Shown piece after piece: positions 49,179-61,735 of a stretch of 64,000 bases of DNA. The notes under the pieces are model-generated. The model saw only the letters and a list, made by a program, of their open reading frames with translations. It was not told where the DNA came from and did no database searches. This DNA is from Closterium sp. NIES-65. Its lineage: Eukaryota > Streptophyta > Zygnematophyceae > Desmidiales > Closteriaceae. Where the stretch lies: NCBI GenBank assembly GCA_948144175.1, contig CANXME010000213.1, positions 3,558,501 through 3,622,500 of the forward strand. The letters are read 5' to 3'. Position numbers and translations under genes: made by a program. Each line of letters opens with the position of its first letter. Position 1 is the stretch's first letter.

Positions 49179-51612
49179 AAGATATCAGCAGTGTTGGCCC
49201 GAGTGGCGACCTAAGCAAGGCGAAGTAGACTCCGCTGCTGCAACTTTTGAGCAAGGAAGTAGCGCAGAGCAATGTGCTTCGTTCTGTGCTCCAGTCCGTG
49301 CTCCTGACACAAGGCAAGCATGGCCTTATTGTCGACGTACAAAATTGGAGGTGAACGAGGCGCCTCTCCCAAGTCGGTCAGCAGGTAGGTGAGCCAGCGT
49401 AGCTCCTGTGCAGCCATGGCCCCAGCGTAGATCTCAGCCTCACAACTGGAGCTGAGAACCGAAGACGAGCGGGTAGACCACCACGAAACAGAGCCGGAAC
49501 CAAGATCGAAGGTGTAACCCTGTGAGGACCGCTGCTTAGCCAAGTCGTGAACCCAAGAAGCGTCTGCGTTACCAACGAGGACAACTCGAGCCCGTCCTCC
49601 AAGCACGAGCCCCATGCCCAACGTACTGCACGGGTAGCGCAACACCCTTTTAGCTGCATCCATGTACTCTGGTCGGTGTCTCCCAGGAGCAACATAGCGT
49701 GCCAAGATGCTAAGAGGGTATGCCAGGTCAGGACGAGTGCAGGTCATTGGGTACATGAGGCAGCCAACAAGCTGTGGGTACGGGCCACTCGGCTCTACGG
49801 ACTCATCCGAAGGCAGAGCTGAGAGCGAGTGGCGAGTAGACAGAGGAGTGGCCTGAGGCGAGGAGTACGTGAAGTTGAAGTGCCGACGGACCTGTTGCAC
49901 CATGTGTGACTGAGTCAAGGTAATGGTGCGGCGTGCTCTGTCCCGAGTGATATGCAAGCCAAGCTGGCTGCGCAGTTCACCCAGGTCTGTGCACGTGTGT
50001 CTCTTATGCAGCTCCGACTTCACGTGGGCGAGTCCCTCATTGTCAGCAGTGGGAAAGACCAAGTCGTCGACGCACACGAGGATGTAGAATGGCGGCAGCG
50101 AAGTGTCGGTGCGCAGAAACAGTGACGGGTCAGCAGTTGAAGGAGCAAACCCAAGAGCCGCAAGTGTAGTCCTCAGTGTGTCGTGCCACTCACGGGGCGC
50201 CTAGCGGAGACCGTAGACTGGCCGCCGGAGGCTCCATTGGGTACCAGGAGGAAACGACCCAGTGAAGCCAGGTGGGCGGCGCAGCCAGATCTCCTCGTGC
50301 ATGTTGCCTTGTAGGAAGGCTGTGAAGAAGTCAAGAGAGTGAAGCTCGTAGTCACGCTGAGCCGCGACATGCAGCAGCACCTGAAGAGTGGTCATCTTTG
50401 GGGTGGGAGAGAAGGTCTGAAAGTAGTCAACTCCCTGCCGCTGACTGAAGCCTCGAGCCACGTAACGCGCCTTGAAGACTGGCGGAGAACCCGGCGGCCG
50501 CTTCACCCTGAAAATCCAGATGCCATCGACAATGTTTGCCCCAGGTGGGGGAACCTCGTCGACGTAGGTGCCTGTGGACTTCCAGGAAGCCATCTTTGCG
50601 TCCATGGCTGTCTGCCACTGAGAGGAGTAGGGACCCTCTATCGCCTCTGCGTAAGAGTGCGCGGTCGGGATGTCTGGTGCATCCGGGTCTCCCTCAGGGA
50701 CGATCTGCATGGACACGAGATGAGGTAAACTAGCAGCAAAGCACTGGAACTCCTGTTGCCTGTCCTCAAGGACGTCCGTGCTAAGGGCACACTCACCCCC
50801 GACGGACGGAGGGCAGACAAAATCAGACTTAGCAACAAGACTAGCTGCGTTGTCTAGACGGCAGCGAGCAGGAAAGTCGACAAGCTCAGCAATAAGAGCA
50901 GACGCAGCAGTAGACTCAAAGAAAGGGTTAGTGATAACAGTGGCCAGGAGACACGTGACAGTAGGACTAGCAGCATGAAGGGAGTCAGACTCCGAATCCA
51001 AACCGACAGGAAGGGAGGACGCAGGAGGAGACGGCAGAGGGACACGCTGCGGAGCAGTGGAAGGACGCAGTGCCATCTGGTGCGTGCGGGGACAGGAGGA
51101 GGACGCTGACGCGTACCACAACGACTTGTGCGAGAAGCACAAACAGGTGACGCAGGATGAGATGCAGGCTCACGATGCTCAGGAAGACCTCTGGTCAGAC
51201 CAGTGTAAGGAGAAGGAGCAGGCAGTGGGGAGGCGGGCTTTAACTGTAACTGTGACTGCGACTGCGAGTGGACAGGCAGTGGAGACTCTAAGGAGGGAGC
51301 AGGACCAGTAGAAGGCAGGAGACTAAGAACCTGCTCAAGGAGCGGAATGAAATACGGCCGTGGCCGCGCAGCGCCTCCAGAACTAGCAGGGACACTACCA
51401 GCACCCCCAGTGTCAGCTCCCACTCCAGCAGCACCACCAGCTCTAGCAGCACCTCCAGCAGCTCTAGTAGCGCCATCTCCAGCACCCCAAGGAGCACCGG
51501 CTCCAGTAGCACCTCCAGCTCCAGCATCTCCAGCATCTCCAGCTTCAGCAGAACCACCAGAAGCCCCAGCAGCTCCAGTAGTGCTAGCTCCAGTACCCCC
51601 AGCAGCAGCCCC
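49179..51612 (-). pseudogene. Element G, truncated family-1 hinge-RT-RNase H
   Basis: Minus-strand copy without LTRs. From 51612: Gly/Ala-rich hinge, SLESPLPVHSQSQSQ-type spacer, RT (FKARYVARGFSQRQG at about 50470), then RNase H to LYVDNKAMLALCQEH and ANTADIFA at the left end. TAG at 50201-50203 replaces Gln in VYGLRQAPREW, and the RT motif reads CVDD instead of YVDD (near 50070). Its right end is fused to element H in the middle of the H integrase. Confidence 0.85.
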
Positions 51613-54600
51613 AAACCCTCAGCATGGAGGGGTCTCCCCTTGAGCCGGTCCACTTCATGTGCGGGGAAAGATTGTCCCTATTGGCAGTGGTGGAGAGGAG
51701 GTTGTGTAGGCGCACCGCGTGATTCATGCCGTAGGGCCAAAACTTCTTGGGCAGACCGAACTGGTTCATGAGGGCGCGAACTTTCGTCATGAGGGTGCGA
51801 TTAACCCTCTCTGCGACGCCTTGCTGTTGGTGGGTGTAGGGTAGAGAGATCTCATGACTGATCCCCTTCTTAGTTAGAACGCTCTCCAGTTCGTAGCTTC
51901 AAAATTCCTTGGCCCTGTCGCTCTGCCAGATCTTTGGCTTCCTCCCCGATTGTCGTTGCGCGTGTGCGAGCCAGATGCGGAAAACTTCTGGAGCCTTGGA
52001 GCGAGCGTCGACGTTGGCGATCTAGACGTGGTGGGAGTAGGCGCTGGTGAAGATGAGCGTGTATTTTTCGCCGTCGATGCCGTCGCAGGTGAGAACGATG
52101 AAGTCACTGTACACCTTCTGCAGCTTCTTGTAGCGATTAGTGCTTGGTTCCAGGGAGGGGTAGGCGCTGTGTGAGAGAGTGGCTGTGGGGCAAACGGTGC
52201 AGGTGACGGGATGTGGGGTATTGTGAGGTTCCGTGCCATCAGGGCGCAGTAGAGCTCCTGGAAGGAAAACCTTGGCGCGGAGACAGTTGGCAAGACTCTA
52301 GCGCGAGGGGTGGCCGAGCCGCTGATGCCAGAGATCGTCTTCGGCACGAATGCCGCTGGTGCGCATGTAACGAGCATTATGCTCTGCTGCTTCCGCCTTC
52401 GTCTCTTGCGGAACTTGGAGTGGGGGTTCTTCCTCTTCTCCTGGTTCTGCTTTGTTGTCCGGCTCCTCTGTTTCTGCTTCTGTTGCTAACTCCCCTTCTG
52501 CAGGTGCCGTTTTAAGATATAGGGCGAGAAATTCGCGATTGGGGATGATGTTAAGCGGGGTCCTTATGCCTTCGATGAAGCGGGCGAAAGGATCTGGGCA
52601 GGAGATTGGACCAAGTGAGTCATGCGGAGGAGTTGGCGGCACATTCCCCTCCTCAATCTCCGACCAAGGATCATTCCATCGATAAGGTGAGCGGGGAGGT
52701 GAGTGGGTGCGTGGGGGTTGTCCGAGCGGAACAACGACTCGCGGTGATTGTTCTCCGCGCTCAGCTTTCATCTCTCGTTCGGCTTCCTCTAATTCTTCTT
52801 GCATTAGATATCCTTCGTTAGCTTCCGCAGTGCCCCATCCGCCAGTGGTAACCATGCCGCTGGCGCCGGATCCCCATCCTTGAACAATGCCGGAAGCGCC
52901 AGTGGCGGATCCCCATGTTGCGCCTTCTTCTGCCGTTGAGTCATCGTCTTGGAGTCATCGTCTCCCCATGCACCATGTCGTGCTGACTCCTCATCCCATC
53001 CAGCCGCTACGTGTTCCTCGTACAGTTTCTGCTTTTTCTCTGCCTTGGCTTTGTCTCATTCTTCTTTGACGCTTAGCTCGTCTTTTGCGTCAGGGTCCTT
53101 CCAAGCCGTGTCGATCTCCGTGCGATAGACGTCGCAGGGGTAGGGGCGCGGACGACCTTCTTCATCGAGGGTCCCGGTGTTGGCTTTGAGGACGAAGTGA
53201 ACTGTGTTGGAGCGCGGCGTTGGGCGTTCCTTCGGCGTGAAGCCGCGTTCGTCGTCGCATTCACCGAAGATGCGGTGAGCGGTAACTGCGAGTTCCATCT
53301 CTGTCATGCCCGTGGGTTCTTCCTTGGTGCTCTCCGCTTCCTGGATTGCCGCATAATATCTTTCCACTTGTTCTGTGCAGCTTGCCGTGTGGCAGGTGGT
53401 GCAGAGACCGTTGATGTCGGGCTCGTGCAGGTTGATCTCTCAGGGATGAGGATTGCGGCGCATCCACGGCCGTCCGTCTGGATGCTGCCATGACTCCTGG
53501 CTCATGAAGGGGAAGTCAAGGGGAATAAGGTCCACGAGCTCGTCGGATGAGGCTTGACATCTCGCTATGTCGAAGTCCAGAACGTAGATGCCGTTGATTA
53601 ATCCAGCCCGTCCCAGGTACTTATGTGACTTGGGAGGAGTGTCCGGAGGGGCGTAGGTAAGGATGAGGTCGCGTGTATCTGGATCTGTGGCGAGCATGAC
53701 TCCGCAGTCTCGTAGTTGTCCTGCTGAGAGTAGGTTAAAGCGTAGGTCCGGGATGTAGAGCACGTCGTTGAACGAGATGTGGGTATTGCTATCTCGTGCT
53801 TGCAGGACCACGATGTTTTGTGCATTGGTGCGCAGCTGCTCATTGTTGGCGACGGTGACGTAGGTGGCGGGGGCGCGGCTAAGGTTCGAAATGTATCGAA
53901 CAGATCCCATTATGTGCTGTCCACAGCTGTTGTGGAAGGATGGGTCTTCTTCCTCTTTCCATCCCACAGTTACGTTACGCTGGTGGTCGTGTGGCGGGCT
54001 TTCCCGCAGTGTTATTGGCAAATGCCAATCTTGCTCGTCTTCGTCATACAGGTAGTAGTGGTTTTTCTGTAAGGGAATTATTCCATCCTTCCTCTGCGAC
54101 TCTTCGTCTGGTTCAGCAATGTGATGACGCCTCGTCGCCATGTTTGCTATCACATTTCTGGGAGCTGGTGAGGTTCTTGTGACTGCTGTTGTTGATGCTG
54201 TGTAGGGGGACGAGAGGCCTGGTGTTAAGGCTGAGAATGACGATCGTCTTGTCGGCCGACCCAGTTGTTGTGGTGAGTGGAATTCGGGTGGCGGTAGTTG
54301 GATCGGGATTTGCATCGATCCGTTGAGTATCCGAAGACTTTGCATATTTTGCAATAATGGCGCCTTGGTTGTCGTCCCTCTTCACGGTTGTCTGCGTAGA
54401 AGGCGAGGCGCTCTCGGCGCGGCGCGGAGCTTGTTCTGCTCGAGTCCTTGTCCTGCTGTTCAGTCAGAAGAGCGGCGCATAGCGCGGCTTCAGAGATCAT
54501 TCCAAGTTGTCGGAGTAGCGCTTTACAGGGCTTCCACTCTGGCCCGGGTCCTTGAAGGACTATATTGACGAAGATCTCCCCCGAGATTGCGCTCCCATCC

Positions 54601-54700
54601 TTCGTAATCTGGTCACGGATGTTCCGACAGCGGTTAATATATGAGTTCACTTTCTCCCCGTGCCCCATCTTTGTCTCCAAGAGTTGCCGCAGGAGCATGC
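51613..54700 (-). pseudogene. Family-2 copia element H, gag end to integrase (right of element I insertion)
   Basis: Reading on the minus strand from 54700: Gag UBN2-type segment (LLRQLLETKMGHGEKVNSY, VLQGPGPEW), a knuckle in which His is Tyr (CKICKVFGYSTDRC), a protease-like region with HNSCGQHIMG (about 53920), VANN, DGRPWM, a Glu-rich spacer, WG motifs (about 52820-52995), pre-integrase HQRLGHPSR with CTVCPTATLSH, and integrase to SMLRVWG near 51613, where it is replaced by element G. Frames are broken several times (near 53440, 53056, 52298 and 51890). RT and RNase H are lost. Confidence 0.85.
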
Positions 54701-54832
54701 TGTCAAACATTATATATGTTCTGCTTGTGTAGGCTACAGTGGGTTAGCCTATAGGGGGTACACAATTCTAGGGTTTCCTACTTGTACTCATTTCACTGCT
54801 AGTTCATTCATTCCTGTTCGCTTATTCTCACA
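54701..54832 (+). repeat. 5' LTR of element I
   Basis: 132 bp, identical to 61736-61867. Confidence 0.97.
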
Positions 54833-54878
54833 TGGTATCGAGCAGGTTCCCCTGTGGGAACTGTTCGTAGGGCCCACC
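54833..54878 (+). promoter_or_regulatory. Primer-binding site, hairpin and GGGCCCACC box of element I
   Basis: Stem GGTTCCC (54845-54851) with GGGAACT (54856-54862); GGGCCCACC at 54870-54878. Confidence 0.8.
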
Positions 54879-54954
54879 ACCGCTACCTCTTAACCTTTTT
54901 TCCTGCCCGGAGCGCGCTCCGGGCCCTAGTACTTTTTTTTTTTTTTTTCGATCT

Positions 54955-55680
54955 GCCCTAGTGCTCTGAAGGCCGCCCGCCCTAGCGCCCGAGCGCCGCC
55001 GCCCTTGCGCCCTGACGGCCGCCCGCCCTAGTGCCCTGACGGCCGCCCGCTCTAGCGCCCGAACGCCGCCCGCCCTAGCGCCCTGACGGCCGCCCGCCCT
55101 AGCGCCCTGACGGCCGCCCGCCCTAGCGCCCGAGCGCCGCCCGCCCTAGCGCCCGAGCGCCGCCCGCCCTAGCGCCCTGACGGCCGCCCGCCCTAGCGCC
55201 CGTGCGCCACTCGCCCTAGCGCCCTGACGGCCGCCCGCCCTAGCGCCCTGTCGGCCGCCCGCCCTAGCACCCGAGCGCCGCCCGCCCTAGCGCCCGAGCG
55301 CCGCCCGCCCTAGCGCCCTGACGGCCGCCCGCCCTAGCGCCCGTGCGCCGCTTGCCCTAGCGCCCTGACGGCCGCCCGCCCTAGCGCCCTGTCGGCCGCC
55401 CGCCCTAGCACCCGAGCGCCGCCCGCCCTAGCGCCCGAGCGCAGCCCGCCCTAGCGCCCTGACGGCCGCCCGCCCTAGCGCCCGTGCGCCGCTCGCCCTA
55501 GCGCCCGAGCGCCGCCCGCCCTTGCGCCCTGACGGCCGCCCGCCCTGACGCCTGAGCGCCGCCCGCCCTAGCGCCCTGACGGCCGCCCGCCCTGACGCCT
55601 GAGCGCCGCCCGCCCTAGCGCTCTGACGACCGCCCGCCCTGACGCCTGAGCGCCGCCCGTCGTCGCCCCAGCGCCCTAGC
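54955..55680 (+). repeat. Minisatellite leader of element I
   Basis: About 30 tandem units of roughly 23-24 bp, alternating CGCCCGCCCTAGCGCCCTGACGG-like and CGCCCGAGCGC-like variants. The same unit forms the leader of element J (62998-63480), so I and J are close relatives. Confidence 0.88.
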
Positions 55681-56334
55681 GCCCGACGCCCGCGAGCCGC
55701 CCGTCGCAGCCGCCCGTGAGCTGCCTGTACGCCGCCCGCCGAGCCGCCCGTGCACCCGCCCAGCGTGAGCCGCCCACGACCGCCCAGGCTGCCGTCCCCT
55801 TCTACCGGCCCCGCAACTGCACCTGCTGGCCCCGCCGCTGCACCTACCGGCCCCCACCACCCACCCCCCCTTTTCCCGTCGCCCGTCGCGGCTCCTTCGG
55901 GGGCCGCAGAGGGGTGGCAGGTGTGTGGCCTCCCCTGCTTCTCCTCCTCCTTCATCGCTCACCTGCAGCAGCCGAGCCGCCCCACCGCCGAGCCGCCCTG
56001 CACCCGAGCCGCCCAGCAGCCGAGCCTCCCTGCCGCCGAGCCACCGGGTCGCTGAGCTGCTGAGCTGCAGTTGCTACCGAGCCGCCCTGCCGCCGAGCCG
56101 CCGAGTCACCGAGCTGCTGAGCTGCAGTTGCTGCCGAGCCGCCTTGCCGCCGAGCCGCCCGAGTCGCCCGAGCCGCCGAGCTGCCGAGCCGCTGAGTCGC
56201 CGAGCCTACTCTTCCCACCACTGGTGAGCTCTTGCCCTGCTAGCACGCTGCGCGTCGCCTGCTTGCCTGCCTGCCTGCCTTTTGGCTTGCCTGGCTGCCT
56301 GCCTTCCTGCTGCTAGTCCTGCTCCTGCTTCTAC
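55681..56334 (+). other. GC-rich spacer of element I where gag should start
   Basis: Sequence of CCGCCGAGCCGCC-type words. No MATPSVLxFD start is found, in contrast to J, F, A and B; the capsid part of gag has been deleted or replaced by expanded leader-like sequence. Confidence 0.6.
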
Positions 56335-59300
56335 TTGCGGAGCCAGATGCAGCCCCAGCGACGCCTGCGTGAGTCCCTCACGCCCCAGCAGCTGCGTGAG
56401 TGGTACGCTGGTTGGGGCTGTCGGGGTGGCGACGCTACTCCTACTTCCACTCCTGCTGCTTCTACTCGTGGTGGCGGCCAGATGCAGCTCCCGCGACCCT
56501 CTCGCGTGTCTCTCACGCCTCGCCAGCTTCGTGAGTGGTACGCTCAGAGTGGAGGGTCTCTCAGTGCTGTTCGCTGCTCTTACGTGATTCGCACTGGTAC
56601 TCGGACTGGTCAGCCTTGTGGGACACGTAGTCATACACAGTCCCGCTGCTTCGCCCGTCTGAGCGACGCCTGGCGTACCGTGTTTGGCGACGAGGCTGAG
56701 CTTCCCGACTGGGTGGAGTTGCTTAGGCAGAGGGTAGATATATATGCTCTTGACTATGATGCTATTCTCACTGCCATGTATGCATTGCCTACTAGTGCTG
56801 ACCATGCCGGTCACCTGTGCGTCCCGCCTGACCCAGGTATAGGACCTGCTGCTCTAGCTACTGGTGAGGCTGCTGCTCTGGGTGCTTGTGAGTCTCCTGC
56901 TCTAGGTACAGGTGCGGCTGCTGCTCTAGGTGCTAGTGAGTCTGCTTCCTCAGGTGCGGGTGAGGCTGCGCTCTCAGGTACCGCGTTGGCTTCGGCCTCC
57001 CTCACCTTTACACTTGACTCTGGGGCTTCTCGCTCCTTCTTTCGGGACCGCACCACACTCACGCCGCTTGGTCGGCCGGTTGCTGTCTCCCTGGCTGACC
57101 CCTCTGGGGGTCCTGTCCTCGCTCACTTCTCCACTGTCCTCCCGTGTCCGGCTGCCCCCTCGGGCACCCTGTCTGGCCTGTACCTCCCCTCGTTCTCGAC
57201 GAACTTGGTGAGTGGTGCAGACCTACAGGATGCGGGGGTTCACCAATTCACTCCTGCGAGTCAGCGGGTGACCCACTGCACGGACGCACGCACAGGCCGG
57301 CACCTGGCCACGTTCTCGCGTCGGCCGGGGTCGAGCCTCTACACCCTGACCACTGAGTCTCCTCCTGTCCCCGCGTCCGGTCAGGTAGCAGCGTCGGGTC
57401 AGGTGTTTGCTGCTGCGTCCAGGTCTGGTCCTGAGTCTGCCCCCTGTTCGTGTCGCCTCCTGTCTCACGAGACTCTTCTGTGGCACCACCGTCTAGGCCA
57501 CCCCTCCTTGCCCCGTCTTCGGGGCATGGCTTCCCGTGTCCTTGTCTCTGGTCTTCCCCAGTCTCTCCCTCCCCTTCCTTCGGGACCAGGACCTTCCTGT
57601 GTCCCTTGTGTCGAGGGGCGCCTCAGGGCTGCTCCTCACTCCTCCCAGTTTCCCCCGACAGAGGCTCCTCTGCAGACGCTTCACATGGACGTGTGGGGCC
57701 CGGCCCCCGTCCGTGGGCAGGGTCACGAGCGCTACTTCCTGTTGGTGGTTGACGACTACTCGCGTTACACCTCAGTCTTCCCCTTGCGCAGCAAGGGTGC
57801 TGTCACTGAGGTGCTGATCGACTGGATCCGCGAGGCTCGTCTCCAGCTCAGGAGGAGCTTCGGCTCGGACTTTCCTGTTCTGCGTCTGCACTCTGACCGA
57901 GGTGGGGAGTTCTCCTCTCGCCTTCTGCGAGACTACTGTCGTGCACAGGGGATCCGCCAGACCTTTACGCTTCCGGACTCTCCACAGCAAAATGGGATTG
58001 CTGAGCGCCGCATTGGCATGGTCATGGATGTCGCTCGTACGTCCATGATGCATGCGGCTGCCCCCCATTTTCTGTGGCCGTTTGCGGTTCGGTACGCGGC
58101 GCATCAGCTCAACCTTCACCCCAGGGTCTCTCGGCCCGCGATGTCCCCAGTGTTACTGTGGACGGGGAAGGTCGGCGATGCGTCTGCGTTCCGTTTCTGG
58201 GGATCTCGGGCGTTTGTCCGCGACTTGTCTGCGGACAAGCTGTCCCCCCGTGCTGCTCCCTGTGTCTTCCTTGGCTTCCCCCTTGACGCTCCAGGGTGGC
58301 AGTTCTACCACCCCTCCTCTCGTCGTGTTCTGTCCTCCCAGGACGTCACGTTCGACGAGTCAGTCCCCTTCTACCGCCTCTTCCCCTACCGTACTCCTTC
58401 CCTCCCCCCCCCACCGGACTTCCTGGTGCCAGTTCCCCCCCCCGGTAGACCCCCTCCCCCCTCAGGTTCCTGCCCCTTCAGGTGTGTCCCAGGTAGACAC
58501 AGTCGAGCCAGTCGAGGTTGCTGCTGAGTCTGGTCCTGCTGCGGGTGCAGAGTCTGGGGGTGCTACGCCTGCGGGTGCTGAGCTTGGGGGTGCTGCTGCT
58601 GGGGGTGCTGAGCCTGGGGGTGCGAGGCCGGGGGGTGCTGAGCTTGGGGGTGCTGCTGCTGGGGGTGCTGAGCCGGGGGGTGCTACGTCAGGAGCTGCTG
58701 AGCCTGGGGGTGCTGAGCCTGGAGGTGCGGAGCCTGCGACTGCTGGGCGGGAGCCGCTCTCTCCACAGGAGCTGCGCGAGTGGTTTGCTCGCCGCTGGAG
58801 GCGTGCTGCTGGAGCTGGAGCTTCTTCGCTTGCTGAGGGTGCTGCCGGTCCCGGAGCTGCTGGGCCTGCGAGTCCTACTGCAGCTGGAGCTACTGAGTCT
58901 GGGGGTGCTGAGTCTGGAGCTGATGAGCCTGGAGGTGCTGAGTCTGGAGCTGCTGAGCCTGGGGGTGCTACGTCTGGAGCTGCTGTGCCTGGGGGTGCTG
59001 AGTCTGGAGCTGCTGAGCCTGGGGTTTCTCCTGCTGCTGCGTCTCGCCGGGAGCCCCTCTCTCCACAGGAGCTGCGCGAGTGGTTTGCTCGCCGTTGGAG
59101 GAGTGCTGCTGGAGCTGGAGCTTCGTCGACCGTCGAGGGTGCTGGTGCTGCTGGTCCCGGAGCTGCTGGGCCTGCGGGTCCTACTGGAGCTGGAGCTGCT
59201 GAGGGTGTTGGTGCTGAGACTACTGCTGTCTGTCCTGGCGGTGGTTCTGCTGCTGGTGCTGCTGGAGGTCCTGCCGCTGGAGGTGTTGGTGGCGCTGGTG

Positions 59301-61527
59301 CTGTCGCTGAGGGTGCTGGTGCTGTCCCTGCCGAGTCTGGAGCTGCCGCGCGGCCTCGGCCGTACTTCGCTCCGCTCCTACAGCAGGTTCTTGGTCTTTC
59401 TCCTTCGGTAGAGTGTCCACAGCCTGTCCAGTCGCAGTCACTGTTGGAGCCTTCCTCTCCTCTGCCTGCTCCCTCTCCTTACACTGGTCCTACTGGAGGT
59501 CTTGCTGAGCGTCGTGAGCCTGCGTCTCGTCCCGCGTCGCCGGTTCGTGCTGCTCGCGCTAGTGGTCGCGGTTCGCGTCAGCGTCCTCCTCCTGTCCCTG
59601 GCACGCACCGGATGTCTCTGCGTCCGTCCACTGCTCCTCTGCGTGCCCCTTTGCCTTCTCCTCCTGAGTCCTCTCTTCCTGCGCTTGCCGACCCTGAGTC
59701 GGACTCTCTTCGCGCTGCCAGTCCTACTGTCACGCGTCTGCTTGCTACTGTCGTCACTGACCCCTCTTTTGAGTCCACTGCTGCGTCTGCTCTAGTCGCT
59801 GAGCTCGTTGACTTTGCTGCTCGCTGTCGTCTCGACTACGCTGCTAGTCTTGTTGCTGAGTCTGTGTCTGTCTGTCCTCCGTCCGTCGGGGGTGAGTGTG
59901 CTCTTGGCACGGACGTCCTAGAGGACAGGCAGGAGGAGTTACAGTGTCTAGCGGCTGCTTCACCTCATCTCGCGTCTGTACTGCTTGCCCCTGAGGGAGA
60001 CCCGGATGCACTAGACATCCCGACTCCGCGTTCTTACGCGGAGGCCGTAGAGGGTCCCTACTCCTCTCAGTGGCAGGCAGCTATGGATGCAGAGATGGCT
60101 TCCTGGAAGTCCACAGGCACCTACGTTGACGCGGTTCCCCCTCCTGGGGCGAACATCGTCAGTGGCATGTGGATCTTCAGGGTGAAGCGGCCGCCGGGCT
60201 CTCCACCTGTCTTCAAGGCACGGTACGTTGCTCGTGGCTTCAGTCAGCGGCAGGGAGTTGACTACTTTCAGACCTTCACTCCCTTGACTTCAGCACTGCT
60301 TTCCTGCAGGGTAGCCTGCACGAGGAGATCTGGCTGCGCCGTCCACCTGGCTTCACTGGGACTTTCCCTCCTGGCACCCAGTGGAGCCTCCGACGGCCAG
60401 TCTACGGTCTCCGCCAGGCACCGCGTGAGTGGCACAACACACTGAGGACTACGCTTGCGGCTCTTGGGTTTGCTCCTTCTACTGCTGACCCGTCGCTGTT
60501 TCTGCGCACCGACACTTCACTGCCGCCGTTCGACATCCTCGTGTATGTCGACGACTTGGTCTTTGCCACAGCGGACACTGCTGGACTCGCCTACGTGAAG
60601 TCCGAACTGCTGAAGAGACACACGTGCACAGACCTGGGTGAACTGCGCAGCTACCTTGGCTTGCAGATCACTCGGGACAGAGCACGCCGCACCATTACCT
60701 TGACTCAGTCACACATGGTGCAGCAGGTCCTTCAGCGCTTTGGCTTCACGTACTCCTCGCCTCAGGCCACTCCTCTGCCTACTCGCCACTCACTCTCAGC
60801 TCTGCCTTCGGATGAGTCCGTAGAGTCGAGTGGTCCGTATGCAGTGCTTGTTGGCTGCCTCATGTACCTGATGACCTGCACACGACCTGACCTTGCATAC
60901 CCTCTGAGCATTCTTGCACGCTATGTTGCTCCTGGGAGACACCGACCAGAGCACATGGCTGTAGCGAAGAGGGTATTGCGCTACCTGTGCAGTACGTCGG
61001 GCATGGGGCTAGTGCTTGGAGGGCGGAGTCCAGTGGTCCTTACCGGCCACACGGACGCTTCTTGGGCTGACGACCAGGCTACGCAGCGGTCGTTACAGGG
61101 TTACACCTTCAGCCTTGGTTCCGGCTCTGTCTCGTGGCGGTCTACTCGCTCGTCTTCGGTTCTCGGCTCCAGTTGTGAGGCTGAGATCTACGCCGGGGCC
61201 ATGGCTGCACAGGAGCTTCGCTGGCTCACCTACCTGCTGACTGACCTTGGAGAGCCACCTCGTTCTCCTCCAGTGCTGTACGTAGACAACAAGGCCATGC
61301 TGGCCTTGTGTCGAGAGCAGCGCTTGGAGCACAGAATGAAGCACATTGCTCTCCGCTACTTCCTTGCTCGTGAGCTGCAGCAGCGTGGTCAGTTGCGACT
61401 TGCGTACGTGGCCTCTGAGGCCAACACTGCTGATGTGTTCACCAAGGCACTCGCGCCTTGTGACCATCAGCGCTTTTGCACCCAGCTGGGTCTTGTGCCT
61501 GTCTTGCCTCACTTGCTCTCCTCTTGA
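56335..61527 (+). pseudogene. Element I gag C-terminus and pol (frameshift and RT deletion)
   Basis: Open from before 56335: two (S/T)LTPxQLREWYA motifs, the expanded knuckle CSYVIRTGTRTGQPCGTRSH, protease TLDSGASRSFF (about 57015), pre-integrase WHHRLGHPS, complete integrase triad (HMDVWGP, HSDRGGEF, QNGIAERR; 57680-58010), then a +1 shift in the C-run near 58440. The hinge follows in the other frame with two SPQELREWFARRW motifs. In RT, about 78 bp are missing after DYFQTF near 60275 (the region between TPKMTTLRVLL and LDFSTAFLQ), which removes part of the catalytic core and shifts the frame. RT resumes with MYVDDLVFATADT at 60541 and RNase H is intact to 61527. Confidence 0.9.
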
Positions 61528-61735
61528 CTTCACTTGTACTGTGACATATATATATATACCTGCTCTTGCTTGTCTAGTTTTATATATATGTCTGTACTCC
61601 TGCATGTGAACTGGCCTCTGGCCCTGCTCTTGTGCTCGGACTGTGTGGTGACTTTGTGATCCACCCTGAGCTTGCTTTGCTTTGCTTGACTGGTCTTGTG
61701 ACCCCTTGTTCTCCCCCACTTTGCCTATGGGGGTG

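Noticed and set aside
54955..55680. Regular repeats resembling a CRISPR array
   Set aside because: The units are contiguous and variable without unique spacers, and they lie in a retrotransposon leader of a eukaryote.
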